Source: Rhipicephalus microplus
Lineage: Eukaryota; Arthropoda; Arachnida; Ixodida; Ixodidae
DNA length: 64,000 nt
Reading direction: 5' to 3'
Assembly (NCBI RefSeq): GCF_043290135.1
Contig: NC_134710.1
Span: 285,265,276-285,329,275 of the forward strand
The notes beneath the pieces are model-generated. The model ran no database searches, was not told where the DNA came from, and worked only from the letters and a program-made list of their open reading frames with translations. Position numbers and translations under genes: made by a program. This document shows, one piece after another, positions 37,713-50,775 of the stretch. The first letter of the stretch is position 1. The number at the start of each line of letters is the position of its first letter.

Positions 37713-38466
37713 TGCCTCAAGGTCGTGCGAGGCAGCTACGTCCAACACGACGTTAGTGGCACGCAATTCTGGCAACATTGTAGGAGCTCGCTCGGAGATC
37801 GACGCTGTCAGTTCGTCAGTCTTGACGCGGAGTAGCGCGATGGTACGCCGCAGGTTCGCGGCGCTGTCGTGTGTGAAGTCCGAAGCGTTGGTAATCGCGG
37901 TCTTCGGATGAGTAGCGGTTGCAGCACTCACGCCGGTGAGGTTGACGAGCAGAGAAGCCTGGACGGCGTTCCCCGGCAGCTCGTATGTTGAAAGAGTGCG
38001 GCAACGGGAATGTAAGTCATGGGAAGCGTGAGCGGCATTCCCAAAGGACAGAAGCCGGTGCGGATCCCTGCTTTCAAATGGTGGCAGGGTGTCAATAAGG
38101 TCATGTCCTACAACCCCATGGGAGGCTTGAACGCCGTCCACTGGTGGTTTGAAGGGTAGCTGAAACGGCGGGTGGGACCCCTTTGCCAAGGAAGCGTGAA
38201 CGGTGTTCCTCGATGGAGAAGCCCGCACTGCCGACGAACCACGAAGACACGTACCGGTGGCTTCCCGCAGAGGGTTCACTTGTCGTCTTGCGCTGACGGC
38301 AGAATCCATAGCCAAGGACGCTTGGACGGTGTCCCTGGTGAAATGGTACCGGTAACGCCACTGTAGCCGCCGAGGACGCCTTGACGCCGTCGTCAAGCGG
38401 TGCTTATCGCAGCTGTCCTGGATGACGAATTCGGGATGTAAGCCTTCTTCTTTGTCGGCTGCGCCA
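37640..38466 (-). CDS. Upstream frame of the LTR element with a reiterated VQASL motif
   Basis: Open from the primer site to about 37635, overlapping the gag frame. It holds five variants of one short motif: DTVQASLA, NTVHASLA, DGVQASHG, NAAHASHD and NAVQASLL. The underlying DNA words (CTTGGACGG-like) recur near 37961, 38027, 38128, 38197, 38321 and 38379. There is no known domain and no obvious ATG for this frame. It may be an N-terminal gag extension built from decayed repeats. Confidence 0.4.
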
Positions 38467-38467
38467 T

Positions 38468-38600
38468 TGTGATGAGCGAGACAGAGAACAAAAGACAACA
38501 CCCGATCCTGGGCCAGCTGTTCTTATTCTGTCCTCATCTTCCTCTACCTTCCCTTAGCTGCCCACGCGCCGAAGAGCCAGCGTCTTTCTTGGTCATGACA
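38468..38600 (-). repeat. 5' LTR of the gag-only element
   Basis: 133 bases, same termini as its partner. The minus strand holds AGAATAAGAAC, which may act as a weak polyadenylation signal. Confidence 0.88.
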
Positions 38601-38604
38601 CAGT

Positions 38605-40965
38605 TGATATGGGGCAGCCAGAAAGAAGCGAAGTCTGCTTTATGGCCACGTAGAAGCTGACACATTTGCGTAATTTTGAGTATGGTTCGAGGCAATGGAA
38701 ACACAGCGCTCTTCTGAAGTGTGTTATGATTCTCACATAGAGCCGCGTTGCTGTCGTCGTGATAAGGGTTGGCTGGAGTGGCCCACAACTACAAAACTCT
38801 TCTTCATCGGCAAATTTGACGGCATCAATGAATCATAGTGCCTTATGCATTATATGTAGCATTTTGTGAAGCTCAGAAGCTCATCGATGTTATTTTGGTA
38901 GAACATAATATATGAAGTGTGTCGACGTGCATGTTTTTAAGGAAACTGCAGACACGCTTATCATCACTGTCATTTTAGTTACAGTGTACGACAATAATAA
39001 CGAAACTTGTTGTTTCTTCTGTCCACTTGGTAGAGAAAAGCCCTCCACATACCTTTTTATTTAATTCAATTTACTTTCATCATATTCCTGAAACATACAA
39101 CAAAAACATTACATACAAGATAACAAAAATAGAACAGATCAGATACGTTAGGTAACTGTAAGTTAGCACACTATCGTTGAACTGTTACAATAACCACGAC
39201 CGATATATAGGGACAAAAAAAAACTAGCATCAATAGCAGAAGTGCTCAAGAGGGCACTTATCAGACTTCCACGTCAGAGAACAACTCACGTCTTTCTACT
39301 GAAAGCTACGCAGCATTCTCCGAATGCCTTATTGCACTAGCACAATGCCGGGACAGAGTCTCAAGATCTATCGCCTTCGAGAGCACTGTAGAGCTTAATC
39401 AGGTTAACGGGGTCCGGAAATAAGGACGCTGATCTTCGTAGCGAGGACAATGAAGGCTGCCGGTCGATCACGTTCTCACATCCTCGATAACCAAGACGTC
39501 AGACATCCGAATAAGAAATAAAGAAGGGATTCGAGAACCGGATATCACGTGGGAACGTGCTGAACAGTATATAGCGCTTCGATTGAAGTATCGTCGTCGT
39601 CGGTTCCTAGTCTGAGATCCTGTAGTCGCCATGGCAATAGAGTGTTGAATGAAGTTAAGGGCGGAGTGGTACTCACGCAAATTCCTTCAAGTTAGCATGC
39701 CCCGAGAAACGAACGCTCCCCATGGGTTTAATTGAAAGCGTGACCAGTTCACGTTAGTCAGCAATTATTGAGCGATGGGAGAGGTCTGCTGACGTTAGGG
39801 AGTAATTAGGAAGCAAAGGGAGAGCTTCATCCACAAATTGTCACTTATGACACAGCAGGGATCACAATGATCACTCACACCTGTCATTACAGCCGCTTGC
39901 GTGATCATTGGTGACCACAAAACGACACAAGGTGACCGATGTTTATACCTGGATGCGACGTATACACCCTCAGACACACAAAACAGACCTCTACCGGGGT
40001 ACGTCACAGCATGACGTCACCGGCACCCGTGCAAGGCGGCGGTTGGCAATACATTGTTTCTGGTGCTTCAGCGAGGTATAATAGCGTGATGCTTGGCACA
40101 GGTTTTTTTAACTTTCTTTACACTCTTCAGCATACTGCGGCAACGTTAGATGTGGTAGGTGCCAGAAAGTCAAGTACAGTGCATGACGAACTACTTTCCA
40201 CACTGGCTGGCTGTTTATCCTAAAGAAGTAAACACGCCTGGCGGCCTGTACGAGGAACAGCGGCACCGTATTTGAAAATGTACGGTGTTTATGGTAGCAT
40301 GTAGTGTGCGTTTAAAGGCATCGAAAGTATTGATTCACCTTTATTGGCGGCGAAACTGAGAATATTGTGTGTGGTGTGTGCGGTTTGAATAACGATGTGT
40401 CATGTTTGTGAAAATATTGGCGCTCGTTATACGGGCAAGTGGCAGTAACAAGTGTTCGATGGAGCTTCAAGATTCCGCATTTTATTTCAGGTAAAAAGGC
40501 ATTGGGTGTGGTCATCTGCATGTGGGTGCATTATATAGCGTTTGCACCGCGTGCAGAAAAAGAAAGAGTGCATCATCTCCGGACTGAAAGATAATTACGA
40601 CTACGCATAAGCTGTTAGCATGTTTTAGCATTGCCGAAGCTGAATATTCTGTGCCATGGTGAATATGAAAACCCAATAACTTTACAACTCGTCATATAGG
40701 AGACCTCACACGCCTCAATCGAAACAGTGGATATTCTTGTTTCTCATATACTTGGTACCTTTACGATTCGATCTTTGTGAAAAGGCAATGCTCATTACAC
40801 GTTGTGTATCAGATTTAGAAAAGCAAAATAAATATGCAACCACGTTCTAGGCATCAGATGCAGTGAGGCAACTGTGCAAGAGAGCATCTACATAATTAGG
40901 TTATCAGTTTTAAATTCACAAAAACTTTTTGTGGGTTTTGAGAAACGCCTTAGGGAGAACTTCTG
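38605..40965. other. Intron 3 DNA, unassigned
   Basis: No coding frame supported. TGACGTCA words occur near 40010. No SINE seen. Confidence 0.4.
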
Positions 40966-40969
40966 TCTT

Positions 40970-41203
40970 GCCGCGGTGGCGTAGTGGCTAACGCACTCGG
41001 CTGCTGACTCGCATGTCGCGGGATCGAATCCCGGTTGTGGCGGCTGCATTGCTGATGGAGGCGGAAATGTTGTAGGCCCGCGTGCTCAGATTTAGGTGCA
41101 CGTTAAAGAACCCCAGGTGGTCAAAATTTCCGGAGCCCTCCACTACGGCGTCTCTCATAATTATATGGTGGTTTTGGGACGTTAAACCCCCCACATAAAT
41201 CAA
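40970..41203 (+). mobile_element. Ruka-like SINE, full length, plus
   Basis: It starts TTGCCGCGGTGGCGTAGTGG, B box GGATCGAATCC, complete body, and tail 'gttttgggacgttaaacccc' ending 'ataaatcaat'. Confidence 0.93.
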
Positions 41204-44139
41204 TTAGGGGGAACTTCACTTTCATTTTCACGAGATTTTGTTAAACTCCGCCTAGCCCACAGCAAAATGTGTTTATTTTTTGCTTTTTTTTCCATTCATC
41301 TCAAATTATAACTTTTTGTAGTGAGAATTCTACCGGTGACTTCGCGCACAGCAGATCAAAACCATGCTGCTGCCTTTGTTGTACCTCGTGTAAAACTGCC
41401 TTAGAAATGACACGACGGACATTTAGTCCGTTCACACCCAGGCCATACAAATATAGCTCAAAGCGCCAGTCACCGTGAACATGCAGAACGTCCGCTTTCT
41501 AATAGGATAAGACTTCTTTTGTGGCTACCATATCGCAAATCGCCACATGTTAACCCAACGGATACGTGCATTACAGGCAGTGATCCTTCTCTTTAAAAGC
41601 TGCGACTTTAGGAAACAGCAGCAGGAGTTTCTGTCGACGGAATGTCAACAGACGCAGCGCTGCTATGCAGAAAGATTGCACCGGTGGCATTTCTTGCCAA
41701 CCAGTACCTGCTCCGAGGGAGACGATAATGAGACGGGTGCTCGCAGTGACGTCGGACTGTTTGAAAACAGGGAAAAGTCTATTCACATCTGCTCGCGTAT
41801 GGCTCGCATTGCCGTTACTCTGCAAGAGAAGCTTATGTAATGTTCTTGTGAAGGTGATTGGTTCAGAGGTTTGCGACTGCAAAATGAAGCAGCGAGCGCC
41901 AAAGCTGTCATTTGTGACTATTTGTGACCTGTCTATTTCAAAGTCTTTTGGTCACTCGACCTGTGTCAGTCGCAGGTGTGAATGACCCTGTAGTGCTACA
42001 ATTGAAAGCCAACAGCTGCTGCGTGTCAACTGCATGTTATACTTACATTCTTTATATGTATCACTTCAGTTTTTATTGCTTCCTTTCGAAGCTTGCGCTA
42101 TTGAATCAGCAACAGTAACATCTCGGCAACATTTATAGCTTTGTAAGTTTTTTTCTCAGCACACTTTGTTGTAATACAGTGAAGGTCATGCGTGGAGCAA
42201 TGTGGACGCTAGAGCAAATGCGCCTGCTACAAGTATGTTTTTGTAGCTCACAGAAAATCTTCCTAGAGCGAAAAATAATGAGAATAATAATCTTAAGTGT
42301 GTTCAGTATGATATGCCTCGAAATATGTCATCTCTAACTTTTTCTCATGAAAACCCAAAACAAAAAAAAACGAGCACTCAAAATTTTTTTCTTTCATTCA
42401 TTTTATTATGAAAGTTACTACTACCATGAAATCTATAAAGTTTACCCGTAACCGAAGGTAAGCTTCTACTGGGTAATAAACTGCTATAGAAGCGAGTGAC
42501 ATGGAGAACATCACCAGCGTTCAACGCAAGAGCTCATGCACGCCAGTGCGGATGCACAAAGAAAGATAACAAAAAGTCTAAGCAAAAAAACTTTAAGAGA
42601 AGGAGAGTAAGGATGGGGGAATGGAGTACGAGTTGGTAGCTGAGCTCGTTGTTTTGTCCGGCTTACACGAGAGCAATGAAGCTAGAAGCACTTTTCCAAT
42701 GCACTCAGCCTTGTCTGTCAAGCCATCTGAACTTACTTCAATATTAACGATAAGGTTCTCAAGAGCAGCTGTTACAGCAAAAGAAAACTTTTTATGTCGA
42801 GTAACAAGTCACTATATTCTGTCGCTTATGAATGAAATCAAGGATACCTTGAATAGGTAACAATAGCAAGCTGCATGTGAAGCAATGCAACGCAGGAAAA
42901 GAAAGCTGATGACACATCCTCAATCACATACACTCTGAAAGTTCGTGCAGTGTTGAGAGGGACGCTTCGAGCTTGTCTGGAAGGCCGTGAAGCTCAATCA
43001 ACCTTTAAACAGGTACGGCGTGCATACACCGCTGCACTCCAGTGAGTGACATCCTTTGGAGCACTTTTCTAGCTTTATTGCATTTGCTACTGAGTTTGTT
43101 CCGTTTCGAGGCCTAAGCCAATGCATGTTTTCTTATTATATGTTTATTGATTGTAAATGTTGAGTTTCACACAAGAATACCTTTTTTCTTTGCTGTCTCT
43201 CATTCATTCTATTGCTTGGGTAACTACATATAGGAATTTTTTTTTTTTTGAAATGCGGATCACAGTGCCATCTTTGTGCGCATCTAAGAAAATGCTGTCA
43301 ACCTTTCACCAGGACAGCAGCGCAGTGATTACGCATAAGCATAAAGAGAAAAAGAGCAGATTTTGTGCTACCGGGTCAGCTATTTGACAGCTTAGGTCCT
43401 TATGTTATAAACGCCAACTTATACCGATTTCATCCTCGATCCGTTACCCTTTCTTAATGCAGAAAAGATACCATGAGAGATTTGCGAGAAAAGGTAAAAA
43501 TAACTGCAAACGAACTTTAAAGACAACTTTAATGCTTTCTTTATACATTTCCGATGAAAGGGGTGCGAACTTCTCCTATTTCATAAGCTCAATAAAAACA
43601 AAAGCGGAACTGAAAAAAGGCACCTACAGTTCACGGCTGGTCAGAACCAGCTGCTACCGCGATTGATCTTTCGACTTGGTTGACGCGCGTAACTTTCACT
43701 TCTTCTTCTTCTACGCCTTCTTTTTTAGTGTTTTGTTTTGCTTTTTTATTTCTTTTATTTTCACTTCACGTAGTGCGTCTTTCTGAGAAGCGTAGATAGA
43801 CGGCGGAAAATCGAAGCCCATCAAGGCGACGACAGTGGCAGCTGCCATATCGAGCGCTGCTCACGGGCAACGCTACGTTTGCACGAGGAATCTTCGAACG
43901 AGACGCCGCTCGAAAAATGATCTCTCCGGTTGTTTCCACGCCACCGTCATACATGGTCATACATGTACGTAGCAATGGTGACGTTTCGCACGCGTTTATT
44001 TTTAGTGGTGTGGGGATATCAGTCAAGTCAGTTTGGCATCGTTCGCAAACCAAATACCCTTGACGCACCTTAATGTTAATCTTTCGCCGTGTAAAGCTTA
44101 AATGTTTTATGCGTCGCGATGCCAAATTGCTGACATTTC
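41204..44139. other. Intron 3 DNA, unassigned
   Basis: AT-rich. Open frames at 41547-41985 have no recognisable domain. The repeated words 'catacatg' near 43950 are minor. Confidence 0.4.
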
Positions 44140-47100
44140 TATGCATTAGGGAGAGAGATAAAGATGCAAAGAAAGGCAGGGAGGTTAACCAGACGCACAT
44201 CCGGTTTGCTACCCTGCACTGGCGAAGAAATGAAGGGAAGAAAAGAGGTTGCAGAGAGATAACAAGGCACACACAATCACAAGCACACTCGGGGGAGCAC
44301 ACACAGTCTACAGGCGGTCGCTCATGTTTGTTGTCGTTGAGTGAAGTAGGAGTGCTTTAGTCGCTTTCTCTGCAATTGAGACAGATGCCCAAGGTTCCAG
44401 AATCTTCTGCACACAGAATGGTCTAGAGTCAAGTTGGTTAAAAACCATCCGGAGCTGGCATCGCTGCGTGTCGTAGCAAGCGCAGCTGCACAGGACGTGT
44501 TCAATGGTCTCATCAGCTGAGTCGCATGTCGAGGTGTCTGCCATACCAATGCGAAAGGAGTACACCTTTGTTAAGGCAACACCCAACCAAAGGTGGCATA
44601 ACAGTGTCGCATTGGAGCGGGAAAGTTGTGATGGTAGCTGTATCTTGAGCGAAGGATCCAGTTCATGTAAGTGACACCTTTGGAAGATGGTAGACGACCA
44701 GAACGTGCGTGTAAGATCTCGAGCCAGCAAGTGAAGTTGTCTTGCTACATCAGTCCTTAATGGAGAAATCGGGACCACACGGGTTTCTTCATGGGCTGAG
44801 CGGGCTGCATCATCGGCTAATTGATTTCCGGTAATACCAATATTTCCAGGAAGCCATTGATATATAATATCATGCCCTAATGTTAGAGCTTTATGATGGC
44901 AATGTCTTATTTCATATGCCAACTGTTCATGATTCCTGCTACACATGGCAAACTGCAAACTATGAAATGCTGCCTTCGAATCACAGAATATGACCCATTT
45001 TCCTGGACGCTGTTGAACGAGATATTGTAAAGCAGCTCTTATAGCAGCAAGGTCTGATGCCGTAGACGTAGTCATATGCGACAACTTAAATTTGATTGTC
45101 ATTGCTGCAGCCGGAGTTACAGCGGCATCTGATGAGCTGCTGGACGAGACGGACCCATCAGTGTATATCTGCGTTCGGTCTAAGTACAACTCATTTAATA
45201 ATAGCAGTGTTGCTTGCTTCAATGCTACTCCGGAGTGATTGCTTTTCTTTTTGATACCCAGAATTTCTAGACGTACTTGCGGCTGGTCGAGGCACCACAA
45301 AGGACATGCGATTCTCGTAGCTAGCGTATATCCTGATGGAATGCTGTTTAGGTGCTTGCATGGCTATGACGTCTGAAAGCGTAGCACGTGGTCTTTCGGG
45401 GGGGGGGGGGGGGGGTAGAAGGGCGACGTAGTGGTCGGGGACATGGCTAGCATGTCGAATGTGCGCTCTGAGGCAATCCACAACTCTACATGTCCTGACC
45501 AGATGGTCTTTGGCAAGCCGGATTGTGGCATAAGTAGAAGCGCATCGGGGCAGTCCTAGGCAGATACGCAGCGCCTAACCCTGCAAACTCTCCAATGAAT
45601 GATGAGTACTGAATTTACAAGTGTTAGTCAGTACCGGCAAGCCGTAGCACAATAGACCCAGAAATAGGGTCCTGTACAGCTGTAGCATGGAGGCGACAGA
45701 AGTTCCCCATGCTTTCCCGCACATGAATTTCATTTCATGTACAATAGATAGCAGTCTCTTATTCAAGTAGGCACAATTTGGGCTCCACGAAAGACTTCTG
45801 TCGATTATTATGCCCTGGAAACGATGCGTCCGTGCATATTTGACACTCTGCCCATTGATGTAAACAGGGTATGGCGTCATTGGTTTGCGCGTAAACGCAA
45901 TCAACGCGCACTCCATAGTTGATATAGGCAGGCCTTGTTTCTGAAGGTAGGCTGTTGTGAGGGTTGCTGCCCGCTGTATTCGTGCACGCACCTGAGGGCG
46001 AGTAACTGCCGCACTCCAGAGGCAAATATCATCGGCGTATATGGATAGGCACACCGACTTTGGCAGAACCTTTGCCAGACCAATGAGGGCAACATTGAAC
46101 AAGGTGGGGCTTAAAACACCTCCCTGAGGTACTCCAGAGTAGGTGTAATGTTCAGTAGTTTAACCCTCATCTGTTTGCACACAAAAAAACCTGCCAGTTA
46201 TATAATATTTTATCTATTGAAACATTTGTCCACCAATGCCCATTGCTGCGAGAGAAGTGAGGATGGCATCGTGAGCTACATTATCATATGCATTCTTCAT
46301 GTCAAGGAAAAGTGCCACTGATATACGCTTGCGACTTTGTTCTTGCTGAATAAATGTCGATAAGTCAAGGACCCAGTCGATCGAGGAGTGGCCCCTGCCG
46401 AAGCCTGCCATGCAGGAAGGGTAGTTGGTGTATCGTTCCAAGAACCACTCGAGATGAAATAGAACCATTCTTTCCATTACTTTTCCGAGGCAGCTTGCGA
46501 GGGCAATAGGGCGATACGCTGTCAAGTCCAATGGTGATTTTTTCCCATTTCAGAAGTGGTATTAATCTACTTATTTTCTATTCTCGGGGAACATTGCCGC
46601 TGAGCCAGGAGTTGTTGAAGCATGTTAAAAGTTCTCTTCTGGCTTTTTGTGCAAGATGTCCGAACGCAATATAATACCATCAGGACCTAGCAATGACGTG
46701 CGCTTAGAAGCGACTAAGGCACCTTCCAGTTCTTCCATGGTAAATGGAATGTCCATTTTTGGTAATCGTGTCTCAGGAACGGTCACGGCGTCGATGCTCT
46801 CGATCATAATATTCCCGGCAACTCTCGTGCAAAATTCTTCAGCCACCTCGAGTTCTGTTTTTCATGATGGAGTGCCAAAGCTTTAAAAGGGTGCCGTTGT
46901 TGCGGAGAGGTGCGAAGACCACGAACTGTTCTCCAGATATATGACAGCGGTTTATGAGGGTCTAGAGATTCGCAGAATGCTTTCCAGCGTTCGCTCTCCA
47001 GCTTGTCAATGCATCGTTGAATCTTTTTCTGGAGCCGTCTTGCTTCCCTCAGGTCGTAAATTGATCTTGTGCGTCTGTATCGTCGTTCAGCACACCTTCG

Positions 47101-47880
47101 TATAGTTTGTAATCTTTCCAGTTCGATGTCAAACTGTGCTATTTTATACGAGAATTGTAATTTACATTTGTACGCTTGCATAGCTTCCGCGATGGTATTT
47201 TCCAGGCTGCAGGCAAGGCCTTCTTGGCAAGCGTGTTCAACACATGACGTAAACATCGACGAGTTAGTGCCAAATGCAACATCGGAAGAGAATTTTTTTC
47301 TGATACCATTGATCTTCACGTAGTTGGGTATGTGTCACCCCATAAGTCTCAATATCGCAAAACCATTTAACTTTGTGAGAGAAGCATCATGATACCAATG
47401 TCCGGTCAAAACAACTGCCATACGTGAGACCCCGCAGATATGTGGCAGTACCATCGTTCACGATGGAAATGTTGTAGTCGGAAGCAAATATTCCTGCCTC
47501 TGGCATTCATCCTAGTGCACCCCCAAAGCATGTGATGGGTGCTGAAATCACCAGTGATTATCCAAGGCCCATTGGTCCTTATTAGGATGTCTTTTAGTCT
47601 GTCGCTGTAAAATCGCGATGATGGAGATATAAATCCACCAATAAGTGTGAACGAAACAGCATTCTTCTTTACACGAAGACACAGGTACTGATTGTCGTCA
47701 TTTGAACTTATTGGGTGTGAAACATAAGTCAAGTCCGTGTGGATGTAAACAATTACTTTGCTTTGTTCTTCGCAAGTGGCTGAACAAAAAGCTTCATAGC
47801 CGGACAATCTATAAGGCGTTAATACGTTTGGTTCACATATGACAAGTATAAGGAATTGATTGACCCGAACAAATTGTCAA
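44140..47880 (-). mobile_element. I-clade-like LINE, 5'-truncated and frameshifted
   Basis: Minus-strand order: the end of an AP-type endonuclease (47406-47860: LSGYEAF, then WIITGDFSTHHMLWG); a linker with REARRLQKKIQ (46804-47319); reverse transcriptase (46214-46531: YRPIALASCLGKVMERM, ALFLDMKNAYD; 45575-46102: YADDICLW); RNase H (44800-45190: IYTDGSVSS, FCDSKAAF, GNIGITGNQLADDAA); then a C-terminal Cys/His motif near 44500 (CDSADETIEHVLCSC). A short 3' UTR ends near 44140. The RNase H after the RT points to the I group or relatives. The acidic residue in SDLAAIRAAL is Asp where Glu is usual. Several frameshifts mean it cannot move itself. It lies in intron 3 of the Spatzle-like gene, same strand. 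Confidence 0.85.
45398..45414 (+). repeat. G homopolymer inside the LINE
   Basis: A run of about 16 G (C on the coding strand). It coincides with a frame break and reads as a proline run. Confidence 0.9.
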
Positions 47881-48229
47881 AAGTCCAAGATACTGGACTT
47901 CATGCCTCTATGCATTAAAAGTGAAAAAGTGAATAGGCATACCAATTTAACGGGGAACTCTGTTTCGTTTATGACCATTATGGGACAATACCGCTTCATA
48001 TAGTATATAAACAGTCCCGTAACAGCTAGGGTTGTTCATTTTGCCGAGTCATTCGTCAATAATTTTAAATAAGCAATAAACGATGTCTCCAAACTTAAAC
48101 TCATGTATGGAGCTGCTTCGTGCAGGGTAGACGATGATGTCACAAAATACACTGCACAATAGCACTTAGGATTCTTCTGCGGCGCGAATAGCAAGCTGCC
48201 AATGTTTTCCGACATAGAGCCAAGCGGTG
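47881..48229. other. Unassigned sequence upstream of the LINE
   Basis: No feature recognised. Confidence 0.35.
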
Positions 48230-48440
48230 CGAGCTCATCTGCGTTTGCCAGCAATGAGTTCAGCGATGAGTGCCGCTGTCTGTGCGCGTAAGCATCGTCG
48301 TTTGATTTCGACCCGCCGGCGCGAGAAGCAGTTGATGTGCCGTGCATCGATGGCACCGAGCAGCGGCAACACAAAGAAAGCGCGCACGTCGTCTGTCTGC
48401 TGCACGAGGCGAGGTAGGCAAGGGATAGACAGGATGCGTC
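48230..48440 (-). pseudogene. Possible PIF/Harbinger nuclease fragment
   Basis: One minus frame reads FVLPLLGAIDARHIN followed by a basic stretch (RRRVEIKRR) and a stop. The GAID-x2-HI core resembles the first catalytic block of DDE_Tnp_4 (Harbinger-type) nucleases. Only about 65 residues are seen, with no second or third catalytic block. Confidence 0.3.
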
Positions 48441-49488
48441 ACGTACACAGGGTGGCACGCAATGAAAGGTGTGAATCCGGAAATGGCTACCAATTTACGA
48501 ATTAGTTTTGAAAAACTCAATGACTTTCAGCTGTGTAATTCGACTCATATAATCGGCATGCTGAAAAAGCATATGTTGCAAATTTTCTTGAAATTGGTTA
48601 ATAAAAAAAAACACCGGAGTTACCCTTAACGATGTAAAAGGATTACTGAGAAAATTTGAAGGCATCGTAAAAAGGATACTCTTCGTTTCTTTCGAATGCA
48701 GTGTCAACACTTTTCTCGCACCACAGTCAGACAACACGTGCAAATTATTTCACTTTGGTTTTGAAGTTTTCCTCGCTGAGCGTCGGCAAGCCAGCTTCAC
48801 TGCAATGGACTTTATCCTGACAAATAAAGACAGTTCCTGAATTTGCCAGCTCTGTGTTTTGTATGCAGCCTGAGTCACATGAATATCAATCGGGGTCACT
48901 GGGGGAAAATTTGCTCATCGCTGTCAACGCAAATCAGGGTAAAATGAGAGATTTTCCATTCGTATACGCCACCCATTGTTGCATCCACGTGATGTCACAC
49001 TGCCATGAGACGTCACTGAGAGTCCGGCCCCTTGATATAGAAACTGAAAGTGTGGTTTTGTTCAGGTATAGTGGTAATAAATATATACCACGCGCTCCCA
49101 TGCACCGCAATATTCGTTTTAGTTTTCTCGACTCCCGTACTTTTATTTAGAACATGTTTTTTTTTTAGATTGTGTCAGCACTCCTTTAACCTTATTGCGT
49201 TCTCTGCAGAAACTACAGATGCATTTGCAAGAAAACACCGCAAATGAGGAGGTAATCCCGCCTACTCCACAAAAGCAATGTTCTAGCTTGGTGTCGCGTA
49301 TTTCTAAAATGACGTTCGCATTTTAAGACCATAAAGCGTTTGCGCTCAAGCTTAAAACGCGCAGAGATGACGTGCACACTTGTGTGCCTGGTTGCTGGCA
49401 CAAAGTAAATTTACAATAACCACTGGATAATCTGTTAATCTGTCGCGTTGTGGGCGCGTGTGTTGCTTGTTTAAAAAAAGTCGTCGCG
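48441..49488. other. Unassigned sequence
   Basis: AT-rich; no coding frame or repeat recognised. Confidence 0.4.
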
Positions 49489-49760
49489 ATCATCATCATC
49501 ATCATCATCATCAATAATCTCAGCCTGTATTAGTCCACAGCAGGATGAGGGCCTCTCCCAATGATCTCCTGTCTACTCTATCATGTGCGAGCCGATTCCA
49601 TTTTATCCCTTCGAACTTCCTCATCTTTATACTACATCTAACTCTCTGCTTTATTGCCGACTGCGTTTTCCATCCCTTGGTGCCCATTCTGTTGCTTTCA
49701 CTGTCCACTAGTTGTCTGTCTTTTTCTTTGGTGAGAACAGCACGCAAAATGTCATATCTT
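49489..49760 (-). mobile_element. RTE-like LINE 3' end with (GAT)n tail
   Basis: The minus strand encodes KFEGIKWNRLAHDRVDRRSL followed by GEALILLWT, the usual end of this group of endonuclease-reverse transcriptases. A (GAT)n tail follows at 49489-49513. 5'-truncated. The same end, better preserved, is at 63764-64000. Confidence 0.65.
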
Positions 49761-50772
49761 CTAAATATTCAAAACTTAATACGAAACGAAGAAATGAGGC
49801 TACGCCCTTGACGATAAATCGCTGTAGTAATCACCACTAGCAAGGTCCTTCTTGCTATAGAATCAACTAAGCCTAAGGAGTGTCGCAAAAATAGCGATGA
49901 CCCACGAATGTGTACCTACCAAACAAACAATGTCTTCCCTTATTCGTTTCATGAAAACTTTTCGGGTGCTTTGGAATACTTTATTGTTCACGGGTATTTA
50001 GAATGCCTGTAACTCCATTTACTGTTTGAGCCGATCAAAAATAAAAACTGCACGTGTCATGCGTCAATGCACTTTAGAGAACAATTACAGAGCTCTAATG
50101 ATCTCATGCTGATAATAAACTTCAAAAACTGCGAAGCTTCCGTATTGTGATGAAAGCAACTCAGGCTTGAAACATATGTTCTAGCGTGTGCAATCCAAAA
50201 TCATACCAAAATTTGAGGAGCTGTAAGTACTTTTGAAAGGCACGCTAGTGGCATATGAACATGACTTGGCTGGTGTAATGTATATTGAAAGGTATATTGT
50301 ATACTGTCGTGAGCCTGAGCGGGGAAAAAAAAACGCCCATAAAACTGCTCGAAAGCCGTGCCCACTAGGGAGAGTAAATGAAGCTTATGTGTTATTCTCT
50401 GAAGCTCATCTAAATAACTGTTGTGAAATAAATATATAGGAAATGATCACTACACTTTATTAACATGAACTATTACTTTCTCTGCACCGCAAATCTACGC
50501 CGGTATTCAACAGGCGCCTTTGTGGAACAGTCCGGAAATTGTAATGTCGCCCCTCGGATTTTTCGCGAAGCCTCCGTTATATCTGTCTTATTTTAACATA
50601 CGAACTGTAGAAAGCTTTTTGATGTATCAATATCCCTGCACTACACATTCGACCACTTCTGTATGATGTCGTGTAAACCATCGCACAAACGGTGGTTATT
50701 CAAGTAGAATAAGCAAAATTATGTCCTCTCTCTCCTCTAAAGTAGGGTTTATTGCTCTCCTTGTTTTCAATT
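49761..50772. other. Unassigned AT-rich sequence
   Basis: Nothing recognised. Confidence 0.4.
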
Positions 50773-50775
50773 CTT

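Larger units (their letters stand above)
36294..38600 (-). mobile_element. Complete gag-only LTR retrotransposon (non-autonomous), 2.3 kb
   Basis: The two LTRs (36294-36425 and 38468-38600, about 132 bases, about 5 differences) start TGTCATGACC and end CATCACA on the minus strand. The 4-bp target duplication CAGT lies at 36290-36293 and 38601-38604. A primer-site-like TGGCGCAGCCGAC starts one base inside the 5' LTR. The inside holds only gag-like sequence. No protease, reverse transcriptase or integrase is present in about 2.0 kb. No clear polypurine tract precedes the 3' LTR. This layout fits the non-autonomous class sometimes called TR-GAG. It lies in intron 3 of the Spatzle-like gene in the same direction. 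Confidence 0.85.

Noticed and set aside
39450..39760. Possible rRNA-like stretch ('aattccttcaagttagcatg')
   Set aside because: Only a short word resembles rRNA; the flanks do not continue the match.
41547..41985. Overlapping open frames as a gene
   Set aside because: Both strands are open to similar length with no domain; most likely chance.
44308..45300. RNase H open frame as a host gene
   Set aside because: It follows reverse transcriptase and endonuclease remains on the same strand and belongs to a LINE.
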